Shown here: in pieces, positions 17,093 through 26,948 of the stretch
How the letters are laid out: each line of letters begins with the position of its first letter
Position numbering within the stretch: the stretch's first letter is position 1
NCBI GenBank assembly: GCA_946405625.1
Contig: CAMJHQ010000019.1
Coordinates: forward strand, 1 to 64,000
Reading direction: 5' to 3'
Length of the DNA: 64,000 nucleotides
Source of the DNA: an uncultured Lachnospiraceae bacterium
GTDB taxonomy: Bacteria > Bacillota > Clostridia > Lachnospirales > Lachnospiraceae
Notes under the pieces: model-generated
The model's input: only the letters and a program-made list of their open reading frames with translations
Databases searched by the model: none
What the model was told of the DNA's origin: nothing
Position numbers and translations under genes: made by a program

Positions 17093-18091
17093 TTAATTAT
17101 CCTTTGTGAGATTAAACATTACTGTATATTTCTGATACAGATCTTCAGGGCCGATACTGTCGGCTATAAACATGGTATATTCCTTACCGTCGATATCAGC
17201 GATCATAGTAAGAACACTACCGGCACGAGCCGTAGTTCCTGTCTTCCACTCCTTTATTGTTATATTAGAAGGAAGTGTATAATTTCCGGCAAGGAACTGG
17301 TTTGTAGGAGTTATATTGTCCTCCTGCTCAACTCCATCGGAATCAAGATATGTATAGGTAAAGGAATCATATTTGTCGATTTCACGGATTATATCATACT
17401 TTGCTGCCTCGTTAATGATAAGGTACATATCGTAAGCAGTCGTATAATGATCGTCACGATGAAGTCCGTGTGGATTTACGAAATGTGTTCCTGTCGCTCC
17501 TATTTCTGCAGCTTTTTCATTCATAAGCTTTGCGAAGCCTTCATTACTTCCGCCAACATATTCGGCAAGGATCATGGCGTAATCGTTATAGGATTCCATA
17601 AGCATTCCGAATAAAAGATTACGAACAGTAATCGTTTCGTCAATCGTAAGCATGCTGGCAACTGCATCCGGATTTGAAAGGTTTATATAATGATCAAGAT
17701 ATACTTCATCATCATAGCTTATCTTACCCTTTTCTACCGCATCACATACAACTATAGCGGTCATAAGCTTTGTGGTTGATGCCGGATAAATTCTTTTAAG
17801 AGCATTATGAGCTACAAGAACTTTATTATCTGTATTATCAATAAGAAGAGCAGCATAGGAAGAACCCTGAAACTGCTCGGGATTGATATTTTGATTAACT
17901 TTTAAAATTGCATATTTGTCGGCAGCACCTGAAAGCTTATATATAGGAAACTCACCGGTCATTGCCGAACCTATAGCCTCTTTTGTATCAAAATGTTTTG
18001 AATATCCTGAACTCTTCAGGAAAAATATACTGATGGTCAGTAAACAAACACATACAACAATAGAATAAAACAGTACTAGCTTCTTCATCAA
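17093..18091 (-). CDS. D-alanyl-D-alanine carboxypeptidase (low-molecular-weight PBP)
   Basis: A 332-residue S11-family serine peptidase that trims the terminal D-Ala of peptidoglycan pentapeptides outside the membrane. An N-terminal hydrophobic helix (residues ~4-25) serves as signal or anchor. The penicillin-binding motifs are in order: S-T-T-K in PASTTKLMTA, S-Y-N in MESYNDYAMI, and K-T-G in EWKTGTTARAG. No long C-terminal amphipathic anchor is visible, so the uncleaved N-terminal helix may hold it. It lies 8 nt after mgsA and 12 nt before the HlyD-like gene, within the mre-rod operon. Confidence 0.92.
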   Translation of the reverse strand: MMKKLVLFYSIVVCVCLLTISIFFLKSSGYSKHFDTKEAIGSAMTGEFPIYKLSGAADKYAILKVNQNINPEQFQGSSYAALLIDNTDNKVLVAHNALKRIYPASTTKLMTAIVVCDAVEKGKISYDDEVYLDHYINLSNPDAVASMLTIDETITVRNLLFGMLMESYNDYAMILAEYVGGSNEGFAKLMNEKAAEIGATGTHFVNPHGLHRDDHYTTAYDMYLIINEAAKYDIIREIDKYDSFTYTYLDSDGVEQEDNITPTNQFLAGNYTLPSNITIKEWKTGTTARAGSVLTMIADIDGKEYTMFIADSIGPEDLYQKYTVMFNLTKDN

Positions 18092-18099
18092 TACACCTA

Positions 18100-18501
18100 C
18101 TAATGTTTATATAATTCTCTCCAGTTGAGATCTCCTCTTTCAAGAGCCTTAACCAGAAGTTCGGCTGATGCCAGATTAGAAGCAATCGGAATATTATGGA
18201 TATCGCATAATGTAGAAATATTATGAAAATCATTATTATGCGGCTGACTGTTCAGCATTGGTTCCCTAAGGAATATAACTAGATCCATCTGATTACTTTC
18301 AATCTGTGTACATATCTGCTGGACACCGCCGAGATGTCCTGCAAGGAATTTGTGCACCTGAACACCCGATGCCTCTTCTACGAGACGGCCTGTAGTTTCA
18401 GTGGCATAAATATCGTGCCTGCTGAGAATACCCCTGTAAGCTATACAAAAATTCTGCATAAGCTTCTTCTTCGCTTCGTGCGCGATGAGTACAATATTCA
18501 T
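18100..18501 (-). CDS. mgsA: Methylglyoxal synthase
   Basis: Converts dihydroxyacetone phosphate to methylglyoxal and phosphate, a bypass of lower glycolysis used when sugar phosphates accumulate. The 133-residue length is normal. IALIAHEAKKK-like start (VLIAHEAKKK), ATETTGRLVEE for phosphate binding, the L-G-G-V-Q-Q segment, and the catalytic Asp in MDLVIFLREPM are all present. G-H-L-G-G replaces the common G-P-L-G-G. Its place between rodA and a D,D-carboxypeptidase is seen in other Lachnospiraceae-type clusters, but no functional link to wall synthesis is established. Confidence 0.93.
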   Translation of the reverse strand: MNIVLIAHEAKKKLMQNFCIAYRGILSRHDIYATETTGRLVEEASGVQVHKFLAGHLGGVQQICTQIESNQMDLVIFLREPMLNSQPHNNDFHNISTLCDIHNIPIASNLASAELLVKALERGDLNWRELYKH

Positions 18502-18517
18502 TTACATATCCTCCCGA

Positions 18518-19630
18518 CTAATACCTTCTACGTTGTAATGAAACATTAAGAACAAGCCCTATACCAACAGAGACACTGAGCAGAGAACTCAGACCGTAGC
18601 TGAAAAATGGAAGCGGCAGTCCCGTGTTAGGTAGGAGCTGTGTTGTAACCCCGATATTTAGGAATGACTGATACCCGATAAGACATCCGACCCCCATACT
18701 GATCAGCTGTCCGCAATCATCTCTGGCCAGTCTTCCAACCCTAATACATTGTAACACTATAACAAGAATTATTCCAATAGTAATTACGCTTCCGACAAAT
18801 CCAAAAGCTTCTCCGATAACTGAAAAAATGAAGTCTGTCTGCTGCTCGGATACGAGCTTTGCATTCTTAACAGAAGCCACTTTTTCATCTGGATAAAGGC
18901 CTTTACCTTTTAATTCTCCGGAACCGATTGCAAGAACTGAATTCTCCTGCTGCTCTGCTCCTTCGGAATATTCAGCAGGGTTGATGAAGGACATTATTCT
19001 GTCTCGCTGATATCCTGAAAGCAGTTTCTGATCCGGTTTTTGTATATACCATATAAATATACTGCCAAGAGGTATAAGTATCAGTAAAACCGTTATAATG
19101 AGCTTATATGATAGTCCTGACAGATATATCAATGTAACAAGTACGAGCGTTATACAGATCGTTGTTGAAAGATCGGGCTCAATAACTATGAGAAGAAGCG
19201 GAATTCCGCAATAAATTCCGATCTTTATAATACCCTTTAAGGTATTGATTTCGTTATTCTCTTTCATATCACTAAGAAGTTTGGACATGAAGATTATCAT
19301 AACGATCTTTACGAACTCTGATGGCTGAAACTGATATCCACCTAATTCTACCCATCTGGTCGCGCCACCGATATTCTCTCCGACAAGCAGTACGGCCGCA
19401 AGTACAAACATCGAAACTATATATATAACATTTCTGAAATTGCATATGATGTGGTAATCGATCATCGATATTACGATAATAATAACGAAGGAAGCAGCGA
19501 CACCGATTGCCTGCTTTACAAACAGACTTTCCTTAACACTCTGAATTATTACCGCACCGGAGCACATACAGAAAAGTGCCAAAATAAATATAATGAAATT
19601 GTAATTTTTAAAATTATATTTTTTAAACAT
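18518..19630 (-). CDS. rodA: RodA, peptidoglycan glycosyltransferase (SEDS)
   Basis: Polymerises lipid II in the elongation complex together with PBP2. A 370-residue SEDS protein with about ten membrane helices. Signature segments are GGATRWVELGGYQFQPSEFVKI, the extracellular loop with the catalytic-type Asp and GSGELKGKGLYPDEKVASVKNAKLVSEQQTDFIFSVIGEAFGF (read in pieces), and GLPLPFFSYGLSSLL near the C terminus. Its start shares one nucleotide with the end of the PBP2 gene, so the two partners are translationally coupled. Confidence 0.95.
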   Translation of the reverse strand: MFKKYNFKNYNFIIFILALFCMCSGAVIIQSVKESLFVKQAIGVAASFVIIIVISMIDYHIICNFRNVIYIVSMFVLAAVLLVGENIGGATRWVELGGYQFQPSEFVKIVMIIFMSKLLSDMKENNEINTLKGIIKIGIYCGIPLLLIVIEPDLSTTICITLVLVTLIYLSGLSYKLIITVLLILIPLGSIFIWYIQKPDQKLLSGYQRDRIMSFINPAEYSEGAEQQENSVLAIGSGELKGKGLYPDEKVASVKNAKLVSEQQTDFIFSVIGEAFGFVGSVITIGIILVIVLQCIRVGRLARDDCGQLISMGVGCLIGYQSFLNIGVTTQLLPNTGLPLPFFSYGLSSLLSVSVGIGLVLNVSLQRRRY

Positions 19631-22482
19631 CAGTCACCTGCTGAACTCTTATTCTGTTCAAATGTAGCATTTACAAGTGCTTCTTTATCATACATATACG
19701 CATAGATAAAGCCTGCCAGCTGACCGGCATTTCTGGATGTATATCCGTTAGGTATTATGACCGAAACGGAAACTTCAGGAGTTTCATATGGAGCATAGGA
19801 AATAAAGAGCGCATTTGCAGCATGCTCATCTCCGACCTGGGCTGTACCGGTCTTTCCGGCTACATCTACATTTATACCGTTTAGCATATTGTCATCCTGA
19901 AGGTCATCGGTAACAACAAGTCTCATACCCCATCTTATCTGGTCCCACATTTCAGGAGGTCCTTCAACATGGGAATATACAGTCTTTGGAGTTTCTTTAA
20001 TTGTATTACCGTTAAAATCAGTGATCCTGCTCAGAATCGAAAGATTATAAACCTTACCGTTGTTGGCTATTCCTGTAGCATATTTAGAAAGCTGTACAGG
20101 AGTATAAAGATTGGTACCCTGACCGATACAAGAAAGAACGGAGTCTCTGTCTGACAGATTAGGGCTTGTTTCATACAGTTCAAGTCCTGATTTTTCACCA
20201 AGACCAAACTCAGCCGCATATTTATTAAGACGTCTCAGACCTGCAGTATCGTTATATGAACCGGATTCCGTAGCAAGTCTGTATCCTACTTCATAGAAGA
20301 AATAGTTACAGGACACATCAATGGCGGCAGGAATATTTATAACACCGTGAGTTGTATTATAATCTCTGTGGATCCAGCATTCAGGCTCGGTCCAGGCTTT
20401 TTTGAATACACCCATATCGGCTATAAATTCATCTATTCCAAGTACGCCTTCGTTAACACCGGCAACAGTTGATACGATCTTAAATGTAGAACCCGGAGGT
20501 GTAAGCATATTACAGCTTCTGTTGAGAAGCGGACTTGTTCCGTTTGACTGAAGATCGGCATAATAATCAGGATCAACATAGTTGGTCAGATAATTGTTAT
20601 CGTAGCTTGGATAGCTTACCAGAGCTCTTACTTCACCGGTATTAACGTCAGTAACTACAACACTTCCCGAACATGGCTCAAGATTCAGCATAGCCGGAGT
20701 TATATCCCCGTTCTTAAGCTTGGCAACAAAATAACTGTATGTTGTCATTCCACCGTTTATAAAGGATTCATACTCGAGATCACCGGCTCTTTTAAGTATT
20801 CCCTGATCATAAATAAGATTGATTATATCATCACCGGAAATCTCACCCTGTCTGATCATATTTGTAAGAATACGATGATTGAAGTTTTCATTATCTCTGA
20901 GATGCTTTATTATATAATCTCTGATTATCAGATATACATCTTCATTATCGTTATATTCGCTTATATCTTTAAGATTCTTGACGTCAATAGCTTCAATGTT
21001 TATACAATACTTAAGATAATCCTGAAGGCTCATCTCATGATTAATATAACGTTGATATTCTTCGGCAAAAGGATCAACTTTTCCGAAATCATAGAGATCA
21101 TCTTCACTGAGCATTTCACATACATATTCGCAATAATCCCTGTATTCGTTGGAAAGATCGGATAATGGAGCATTATTTGTTGTAAGAAGTTCGTCCATGC
21201 TCTCAAGGGTACTCTTCTGATGCTCTAAAAAGCTGGCATATACACGCTTTTCAAGATCACTGGCTTCATATCCCTTCATATGATCCATAGAAAATCTGTT
21301 ATTGTTGAAGAAAGCGGCATATATGTCCGTAATAGGGATATCATGCTGTGAATTTGTATCCGGGGCATAAGCCACATCTACCAGATGGGTGATAATTATA
21401 TTTGCAATCTCCTGCTCAAGCATATCATAGCAGTATTTCTGGAGATCTGAATCTATTGAAAGATATACATCATTTCCCGCGAGTGCAGGCGTTGACTCCT
21501 TAACTTCAAGAACCTTACCGAGATTATCAACATACATAGTCTGTGTTCCATCGGTTCCATGAAGCTCTGCCTCGTAAACTCTCTCTACACCGTCTTTGCC
21601 GACATAATCTTCACCATCATATGTATTTCCTGTGTTGAGTGAGTTGAAATATTCAATATCATCCTGTGAAGCTTTTCCCACATATCCGATTATATGTGCA
21701 AAATATTCGGCATCATTGTATTTTCTGATCGAAGTAACCAGAATATCCATTCCGAGAAGCATATCCTTTGCTTCTACTATTGATGAACGGCTTGCTTCAC
21801 TTATATTATGAGCAATCTCTACATTTACATACTGTTTAAAACGATTCATCCAAAGATTATATCTGCAGACAAGAATCTGATAAGCGGTCTCTCTGTCATA
21901 TTCGCTGCTGATGCCAAACTGCTCATTAAGATATGCAACTGCCTGTTCAGGAGTTGTATTAAGCTGTTCTTCAGTCAGCTCATCTATTGAATTGAGGGCA
22001 TAAATATCCTTCAGGAAATGCTTGAGCTGAGTCCCGCTTATCCTGTATGAATAGTTTCCACCGGAATACTTTATGGAAAAGCTTATATCGATATCGTCAC
22101 CGTTTTTATGAAGTATATCAAGTGTATTCTTGATGACTCTGTTTCGGAGTTCATCATTACTGATACCCATCTTTTCAGCTTCTTCAGGAAGTGACGTATC
22201 ATTTCCGTAAGTAAGCGTATAAGCTATCTCGTTATATGCAAGAAGTTTACCGTTAACATCATAGATATTTCCTCTGATGGAATTAACCTGAATGGTTTTC
22301 TCAGAGCGGACATCTATTGTCTCGGTATACTGATTACCCTGTTTAATCTGGAGCTTAAAGAGTCTTCCGACCAGAGAACAGAAAAGCAGAATAATTATAA
22401 CCGTTACCGGAAATATACGGCTTTTCAGATATTCTAATGTCACTTCCTTAAGTGCTATAAGGAAATCTCTTACTAATCTCAT
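19630..22482 (-). CDS. mrdA: Penicillin-binding protein 2, large form
   Basis: Class-B transpeptidase that cross-links the strands made by RodA. At 950 residues it is far longer than the usual ~650-750. After the membrane anchor (residues ~22-40) and the dimerisation domain, the region of roughly residues 345-620 is an acidic, Tyr/Asp-rich insertion before the transpeptidase core resumes at SGSVVVTDVNTGEVRALVSYP. Catalytic motifs: S-T-F-K in PPGSTFKIVST (Ser ~662), S-C-N in IDVSCNYFFYE, and K-T-G in AGKTGTAQVG (~874). It is coupled to rodA downstream and abuts mreD upstream (1 nt). Confidence 0.93.
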   Translation of the reverse strand: MRLVRDFLIALKEVTLEYLKSRIFPVTVIIILLFCSLVGRLFKLQIKQGNQYTETIDVRSEKTIQVNSIRGNIYDVNGKLLAYNEIAYTLTYGNDTSLPEEAEKMGISNDELRNRVIKNTLDILHKNGDDIDISFSIKYSGGNYSYRISGTQLKHFLKDIYALNSIDELTEEQLNTTPEQAVAYLNEQFGISSEYDRETAYQILVCRYNLWMNRFKQYVNVEIAHNISEASRSSIVEAKDMLLGMDILVTSIRKYNDAEYFAHIIGYVGKASQDDIEYFNSLNTGNTYDGEDYVGKDGVERVYEAELHGTDGTQTMYVDNLGKVLEVKESTPALAGNDVYLSIDSDLQKYCYDMLEQEIANIIITHLVDVAYAPDTNSQHDIPITDIYAAFFNNNRFSMDHMKGYEASDLEKRVYASFLEHQKSTLESMDELLTTNNAPLSDLSNEYRDYCEYVCEMLSEDDLYDFGKVDPFAEEYQRYINHEMSLQDYLKYCINIEAIDVKNLKDISEYNDNEDVYLIIRDYIIKHLRDNENFNHRILTNMIRQGEISGDDIINLIYDQGILKRAGDLEYESFINGGMTTYSYFVAKLKNGDITPAMLNLEPCSGSVVVTDVNTGEVRALVSYPSYDNNYLTNYVDPDYYADLQSNGTSPLLNRSCNMLTPPGSTFKIVSTVAGVNEGVLGIDEFIADMGVFKKAWTEPECWIHRDYNTTHGVINIPAAIDVSCNYFFYEVGYRLATESGSYNDTAGLRRLNKYAAEFGLGEKSGLELYETSPNLSDRDSVLSCIGQGTNLYTPVQLSKYATGIANNGKVYNLSILSRITDFNGNTIKETPKTVYSHVEGPPEMWDQIRWGMRLVVTDDLQDDNMLNGINVDVAGKTGTAQVGDEHAANALFISYAPYETPEVSVSVIIPNGYTSRNAGQLAGFIYAYMYDKEALVNATFEQNKSSAGD

Positions 22483-23004
22483 TTATACAATCGACCTTTT
22501 TTCTTTTCTTACAGTTCTTCTCTTCAATAATTTGTTAACGACTACATAGAATCTGTAGATAACAGCTGCAACAATTACGGTATATACAGTCTCAGGCAGG
22601 ATAACATGTACGAAATAATAGAAAAATCCGGTTCTGTTCCTGAGAAGGTAACTTACAACATAGATCAGACTGTTATATACGATCTCATCAACCGTAACAA
22701 CAAGTACCGGAAGCATCGCATTTTCCATAACAAAATTCTTATGGAAGAATCCGTTTACATATCCGATAGTCATATAGATAAACATATACGGACCCATAAG
22801 GCTGTTATAAAAAACATCCATCAGAAATCCTGATGCAAATCCGACAAGCATTCCTTCGCGTCTGCCTCGCATGATTCCGAAAGACATAGTAATTATCATC
22901 AGGAGATTCGGAGAAAAACCTGATGCATTATGAAATGATAAAATCGTAGTCTGAAGCAGGAAGGATAAGATTATTAAAATTGTCAGAGTAATAAATCTTT
23001 TCAT
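22483..23004 (-). CDS. mreD: MreD, rod-shape membrane protein
   Basis: A 173-residue integral membrane protein of the elongation complex with about five helices. It opens MKRFITLTILIILSFLLQTT and has the family features SPNLLMIITMSFGIMRGRREGM and GFASGFLMDVFY. It abuts mreC and mrdA with no gap. A cytosolic Arg/Lys tail (LLKRRTVRKEKR) ends the protein. MreB, the usual first gene of the set, is not in this window. Confidence 0.92.
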   Translation of the reverse strand: MKRFITLTILIILSFLLQTTILSFHNASGFSPNLLMIITMSFGIMRGRREGMLVGFASGFLMDVFYNSLMGPYMFIYMTIGYVNGFFHKNFVMENAMLPVLVVTVDEIVYNSLIYVVSYLLRNRTGFFYYFVHVILPETVYTVIVAAVIYRFYVVVNKLLKRRTVRKEKRSIV

Positions 23005-23886
23005 TTAATGCTCAATTTCCTGTTTACGTTCAAGAATGACCGAAACGTCCTTGATTTCAGTGAAATCGACAGCCGGTGCTATCTTGACGGTCTTTGTAAG
23101 ATTGTTTGAATCATTTGTAATGTCTATAACATAACCGATGGTTATTCCGTAGAGATAACGATCGGAAACTGATGATGTAATAACTCTGTCACCTTGGACA
23201 ATATTTGCATTTTTATCTATATCGATACCGATTATATAGCCGTTCTCCATACTCTGAAGACTTCCTTCTACAGTACAGATAGTGCCATCTACGCCGATTT
23301 CTCCGGTAATGTATGAATGATCGTCGATTATACCTCTTACCTTTGAATAATCAGGGTAGGATTCGGTAACGATACCGAGAAGACCGTTATCACAAAGTAC
23401 ATTACAGTTCTCGTATACTCCGTCATTCAGACCTTTATTGATATAGAATTCATTAAACCATTTTGATCCGGATACGGAAAATACTCTCGCACCGGTCTTT
23501 TCATAGTCAGGATAAAGCTTATCAAGATCATAGAGTTTTCTGAGCTCGGTAAGCTCGGTAAGTTCTGCCTGATTCTGATTTATTTCCTTCTGATATTCGC
23601 TAATCTGCTGCTTAAGCTGTTCATTTTCTTCCTTAAGCTCCTTGATATTACCGAAATACTCTAGTTTATCGTCGATGTATTCACCGATATTGTTGACTCC
23701 CTTTTGAAGAGGCACAATAAATCTGCCCGTGATTGAACGGACTGCTTTCAGAGAGTCCGGTGCAAAGGCAGACACAACAATAAGCACTATACATACAATT
23801 GATAGTGCAAGAAACAGGTATTTAGGACTTATATCTTTATTCCAATTAAACTTCAATTCTTTCACGCTCCGTATTAAACTTCGCAA
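23005..23886 (-). CDS. mreC: MreC, rod-shape determining protein
   Basis: A 293-residue bitopic protein that scaffolds MreB, MreD, RodA and PBP2 in elongation. It has an N-terminal cytosolic tail and a membrane helix (residues ~22-44). A coiled coil of ~35 residues (ELKEENEQLKQQISEYQKEI and on) precedes the beta-domain pair with NKGLNDGVYENCNVLCDNGLLGIVTE, the typical MreC region. It begins the mreCD-mrdA-rodA run and follows radC by 15 nt, the classical radC-mreC arrangement. Confidence 0.95.
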   Translation of the reverse strand: MRSLIRSVKELKFNWNKDISPKYLFLALSIVCIVLIVVSAFAPDSLKAVRSITGRFIVPLQKGVNNIGEYIDDKLEYFGNIKELKEENEQLKQQISEYQKEINQNQAELTELTELRKLYDLDKLYPDYEKTGARVFSVSGSKWFNEFYINKGLNDGVYENCNVLCDNGLLGIVTESYPDYSKVRGIIDDHSYITGEIGVDGTICTVEGSLQSMENGYIIGIDIDKNANIVQGDRVITSSVSDRYLYGITIGYVIDITNDSNNLTKTVKIAPAVDFTEIKDVSVILERKQEIEH

Positions 23887-23901
23887 ATGTTTATCCTGAG
23901 A

Positions 23902-24594
23902 TCATATCAGGCCCATCTCCTTCAGACTCACATATCGCATATCTCCGATTATTACATGATCAAGAAGTTTGATTCCCAGTTCATTTCCCATACTTTTAAT
24001 ACGCTTTGAAATCGATATATCTTCAGTACTGGGCTGAGGATCGCCTGATGGGTGATTATGTATCAAGACAACATTTACCGCATTACATTCAAGAGCTTCA
24101 ACAAAAACCTCACGAGGTGATACCAGAGAACTGTTTATCGTTCCGGTTGAAAGAAGCTTCTCTTTTATAACGGAATTGTTTGATGCCATAAAAAGCGCAT
24201 ATAGTCTTTCTCTTGTAAGATACCTTGTTTTTTCCATAAAATATGATGCCACACTTGAAGGGCTATCAAGTGAAATATCAGATTTAAAGGAATTTGAGGA
24301 CATCCTTCTGGAAAGCTCAGTCAGAGCCATTATCTGACAGGCCTTGGCCTTCCCTATTCCGGGAATATCGGTCAGACTTTTAAATGACATATAGTTAAGT
24401 CCGGCAAGTCCTTTATAAACAGGATGACTGTTGAGAAGCAGCTGTGACAGCTGAATCGCACTCATATCTCTGGTCCCGCATCGTAAGATGACAGCCAGAA
24501 GTTCTGCATCGGACATAACTTCAGTCCCGGATTCGATCATCTTCTCACAAGGCTTTTCTTCATGCGCCATATCGGCTATTCTTAAGTTGTTCAT
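23902..24594 (-). CDS. radC: RadC-family JAB-domain protein
   Basis: A 230-residue protein. Residues ~1-100 contain a helix-hairpin-helix-like region (LTDIPGIGKAKACQIMALTEL). The C-terminal JAB/MPN metal-binding domain shows the HNHPSGDPQPSTED motif (HxHx~7-S-x2-D) near residue 180. Despite the name, a role in DNA repair is unproven and the biochemical activity of the family is not settled. It stands first in the radC-mreC-mreD block with its own 89-nt upstream gap, and its likely start MNNLRIADM is short of a perfect ribosome site. Confidence 0.93.
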   Translation of the reverse strand: MNNLRIADMAHEEKPCEKMIESGTEVMSDAELLAVILRCGTRDMSAIQLSQLLLNSHPVYKGLAGLNYMSFKSLTDIPGIGKAKACQIMALTELSRRMSSNSFKSDISLDSPSSVASYFMEKTRYLTRERLYALFMASNNSVIKEKLLSTGTINSSLVSPREVFVEALECNAVNVVLIHNHPSGDPQPSTEDISISKRIKSMGNELGIKLLDHVIIGDMRYVSLKEMGLI

Positions 24595-24683
24595 ATAATT
24601 CTGTAAAGTGGAATCAGTGACGTGATCTTATATGCATAAAACCAGCCAATAATGTATTATATCATATATTTCAAGATATAATC

Positions 24684-25964
24684 TTAAGATTTCCTTGCTT
24701 TTATAACGTTATCTGCAGCCTTGATAATACCAAGCTTTGCATGTGCATAAGTGAGACCACCCTGGAAGAATACGGCATAAGGCTCTCTGAGAGGTGCATC
24801 TGCCGAAAGCTCAATAGATGCGCCTGAAACGAAGGCACCGGCGGCCATTATTACTTCACTGTCATATCCCGGCATATCCCATGGAACTGGTTTAACATAG
24901 CTGTCTACGGGAGCGGCTTCCTGTATTCCTTCACAGAATGCGATCAGGAGCTCTCTTGAGCCGAGAATAACAGATTCAATGATATCTGCTCTCTTCTCAT
25001 CGGATGCCGGAATTGCTTTAAATCCAAGCTTTTCAAATACTGCAGACGCAAATATAGCGCCCTTTACGGCAGCTGCTGTAACTGTAGGTGCAAGAAAGAA
25101 ACCCTGTGTCATCTGTCTTGTAACGCCAAGAGATGCTCCTACTTCCTTACCGAGCCCCGGTGTAGTAAGTCTTGCTGCTGCTCTTTCGATACAATCATGT
25201 GTACCGCATATATATCCGCCGATCGGAGCCAGTCCGCCGCCGGGATTCTTGATAAGAGAACCCACAACCATATCAGCACCGACATCAGAAGGTTCTCTTG
25301 TTTCAACAAATTCGCCGTAGCAATTGTCTACCATAACGATAACATCAGGTCTTCTGCTCTTTACAAATGATATTGCTGCTTCAATTGCATCAATTGACAA
25401 AGAAGGTCTTGTGGCATATCCCTTGGAACGCTGAATTTCTACAAGTCTGATCTTATCATTTTTGAGAGCTTCCTCAATACCGTCGAAATCCCATCCTCCA
25501 TCAGGTAAAAGATCAACCTGATTATATTTTATTCCGAATTCTGCAAGTGATCCTATTTCGGGTCTTATTCCGATGACACCCTGAAGCGTATCGTAAACCA
25601 GTCCGGCTATTGAAAGCATTTCATCACCGGGTCTGAGATTACCGTGAAGCGCAGTTGAAAGCGCATGGGTTCCGCATGTGATCTGCGGTCTTACAAGGGC
25701 ATCCTCTGTATGAAAAACATCAGCATATATCTTCTCAAGAGTATCCCTGCCGGTATCGGTATAGCCATAACCTGTTGATCCATACAGATGATCTTCAGCG
25801 AGTCTGTTTTTCTGCATTGCACTGACAACCTTGATCTGGTTATATTCAGCAATTTTGTCAATCTCATCGAATCGCTCTTTGAGACTTTCTTCAATCTCCG
25901 AACACATATCAAATGTTTCGGCAGCAATTCCCATATCTGTATAGTATTTCTTCAGAAAATCCAT
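24684..25964 (-). CDS. Methionine gamma-lyase family (aluminium-resistance-like) PLP enzyme
   Basis: A 426-residue fold-type I PLP enzyme of the YnbB family, once named aluminium resistance protein. The PLP-binding lysine is in VGSLIKNPGGGLAPIGGYICG (near residue 237). SCGTHALSTALHG-like (TCGTHALSTALHGNLRPGDE) and MVDNCYGEFVE with the PLP-ring Asp are also visible. A C-S lyase activity on sulfur amino acids is presumed from homology to cystathionine/methionine gamma-lyases. It follows miaA by 54 nt, as in other Firmicutes. Confidence 0.88.
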   Translation of the reverse strand: MDFLKKYYTDMGIAAETFDMCSEIEESLKERFDEIDKIAEYNQIKVVSAMQKNRLAEDHLYGSTGYGYTDTGRDTLEKIYADVFHTEDALVRPQITCGTHALSTALHGNLRPGDEMLSIAGLVYDTLQGVIGIRPEIGSLAEFGIKYNQVDLLPDGGWDFDGIEEALKNDKIRLVEIQRSKGYATRPSLSIDAIEAAISFVKSRRPDVIVMVDNCYGEFVETREPSDVGADMVVGSLIKNPGGGLAPIGGYICGTHDCIERAAARLTTPGLGKEVGASLGVTRQMTQGFFLAPTVTAAAVKGAIFASAVFEKLGFKAIPASDEKRADIIESVILGSRELLIAFCEGIQEAAPVDSYVKPVPWDMPGYDSEVIMAAGAFVSGASIELSADAPLREPYAVFFQGGLTYAHAKLGIIKAADNVIKARKS

Positions 25965-26018
25965 TATCTTATCTCCCTTTTCGGTGATTATTTGATATAT
26001 TCTATTAGATGACTTTTA

Positions 26019-26948
26019 TTACAGATCATTAAAATCTTTTGAAATATAGTCAACTATTTCATCATCATTTGAATACTCATCTTTATTTATAAAAATGACA
26101 TCTTTTTCCCGGCGGAACCAGGTCATCTGACGTTTTGCAAAATGACGTGTGTTCTGCTTTATATTATATACAGCCTCATCAAGAGTAGATGTGCCTTTCA
26201 GATATTCATATATTTCTTTATATCCGATTCCCTGCATGGAAATGTATGAATCATCGAGCCCTTCAGTTATAAGGCTTCTAACTTCATCAACAAGTCCGTT
26301 ATCGATCATAATATCAACTCGTCGCTCAATACGATCGTAAAGTTTCGCTCTGTCCATCGTAAGAACATAATACTTAGAGTCAAATACAGATTCCTTGGCT
26401 CTCTCTGTTTCGTTATGCTTCGATATAGGATAGCCGTTATAATGGTAAAATTCAAGAGCTCTTATAACTTTCTTTACATTATTCGGATGAATAACATCAC
26501 AAGAAGCAGGATCAACGGCTCTCAGCTTTTCAAACAGTTTCTCTGATCCATATACTTCAGCCTCTTTTTCAAGCTCTTCTCTATATCCGTCACTTTCTTC
26601 CTCGCTGAAATTTATGTCATAAAGAAGTGCCTGAATATAGAAACCTGTCCCTCCGACAATAATCGGAATATTGCGTCTTTCGTATATCTCATCAGCAGCC
26701 TTACTTGCAAGCTTTTTAAATACGGCAACATTAAAGGGTTCGGTCGGTTCAAGAACATCTATAAGATGATGCTTTACACCCTGCATTTCTTCAGGAGTAA
26801 TCTTGGCTGTACCTATATTCATCCTTTTATATACCTGCATAGAATCGGCGGAGATTATCTCTCCGCCAATCCTCTTTGCTAGTTTTATTGAAATGTCTGT
26901 CTTACCGGCAGCTGTTGGGCCGGTGAGAATGATCAGTGGTTTATTCAT
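26019..26948 (-). CDS. miaA: tRNA dimethylallyltransferase
   Basis: Adds an isopentenyl group to A37 of tRNAs reading UNN codons. The 309-residue length is normal. Motifs: P-loop LTGPTAAGKTDIS, the catalytic Asp in ISADSMQVYKRMNIGTAK, VGGTGFYIQALLY, and QNTRHFAKRQMTWFRRE at the C terminus. It shares an ATGA-type overlap with mutL. MiaB, which thiomethylates the product, is encoded in the same run, so both steps of ms2i6A37 formation are co-expressed. The tRNA-Leu(CAA) in this window has A37 and is a likely substrate. Confidence 0.96.
   Translation of the reverse strand: MNKPLIILTGPTAAGKTDISIKLAKRIGGEIISADSMQVYKRMNIGTAKITPEEMQGVKHHLIDVLEPTEPFNVAVFKKLASKAADEIYERRNIPIIVGGTGFYIQALLYDINFSEEESDGYREELEKEAEVYGSEKLFEKLRAVDPASCDVIHPNNVKKVIRALEFYHYNGYPISKHNETERAKESVFDSKYYVLTMDRAKLYDRIERRVDIMIDNGLVDEVRSLITEGLDDSYISMQGIGYKEIYEYLKGTSTLDEAVYNIKQNTRHFAKRQMTWFRREKDVIFINKDEYSNDDEIVDYISKDFNDL

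Noticed and set aside
24979-25320. 113-residue + strand frame
   Set aside because: Antisense to the methionine gamma-lyase-family gene, whose conserved motifs show that the - strand is coding.
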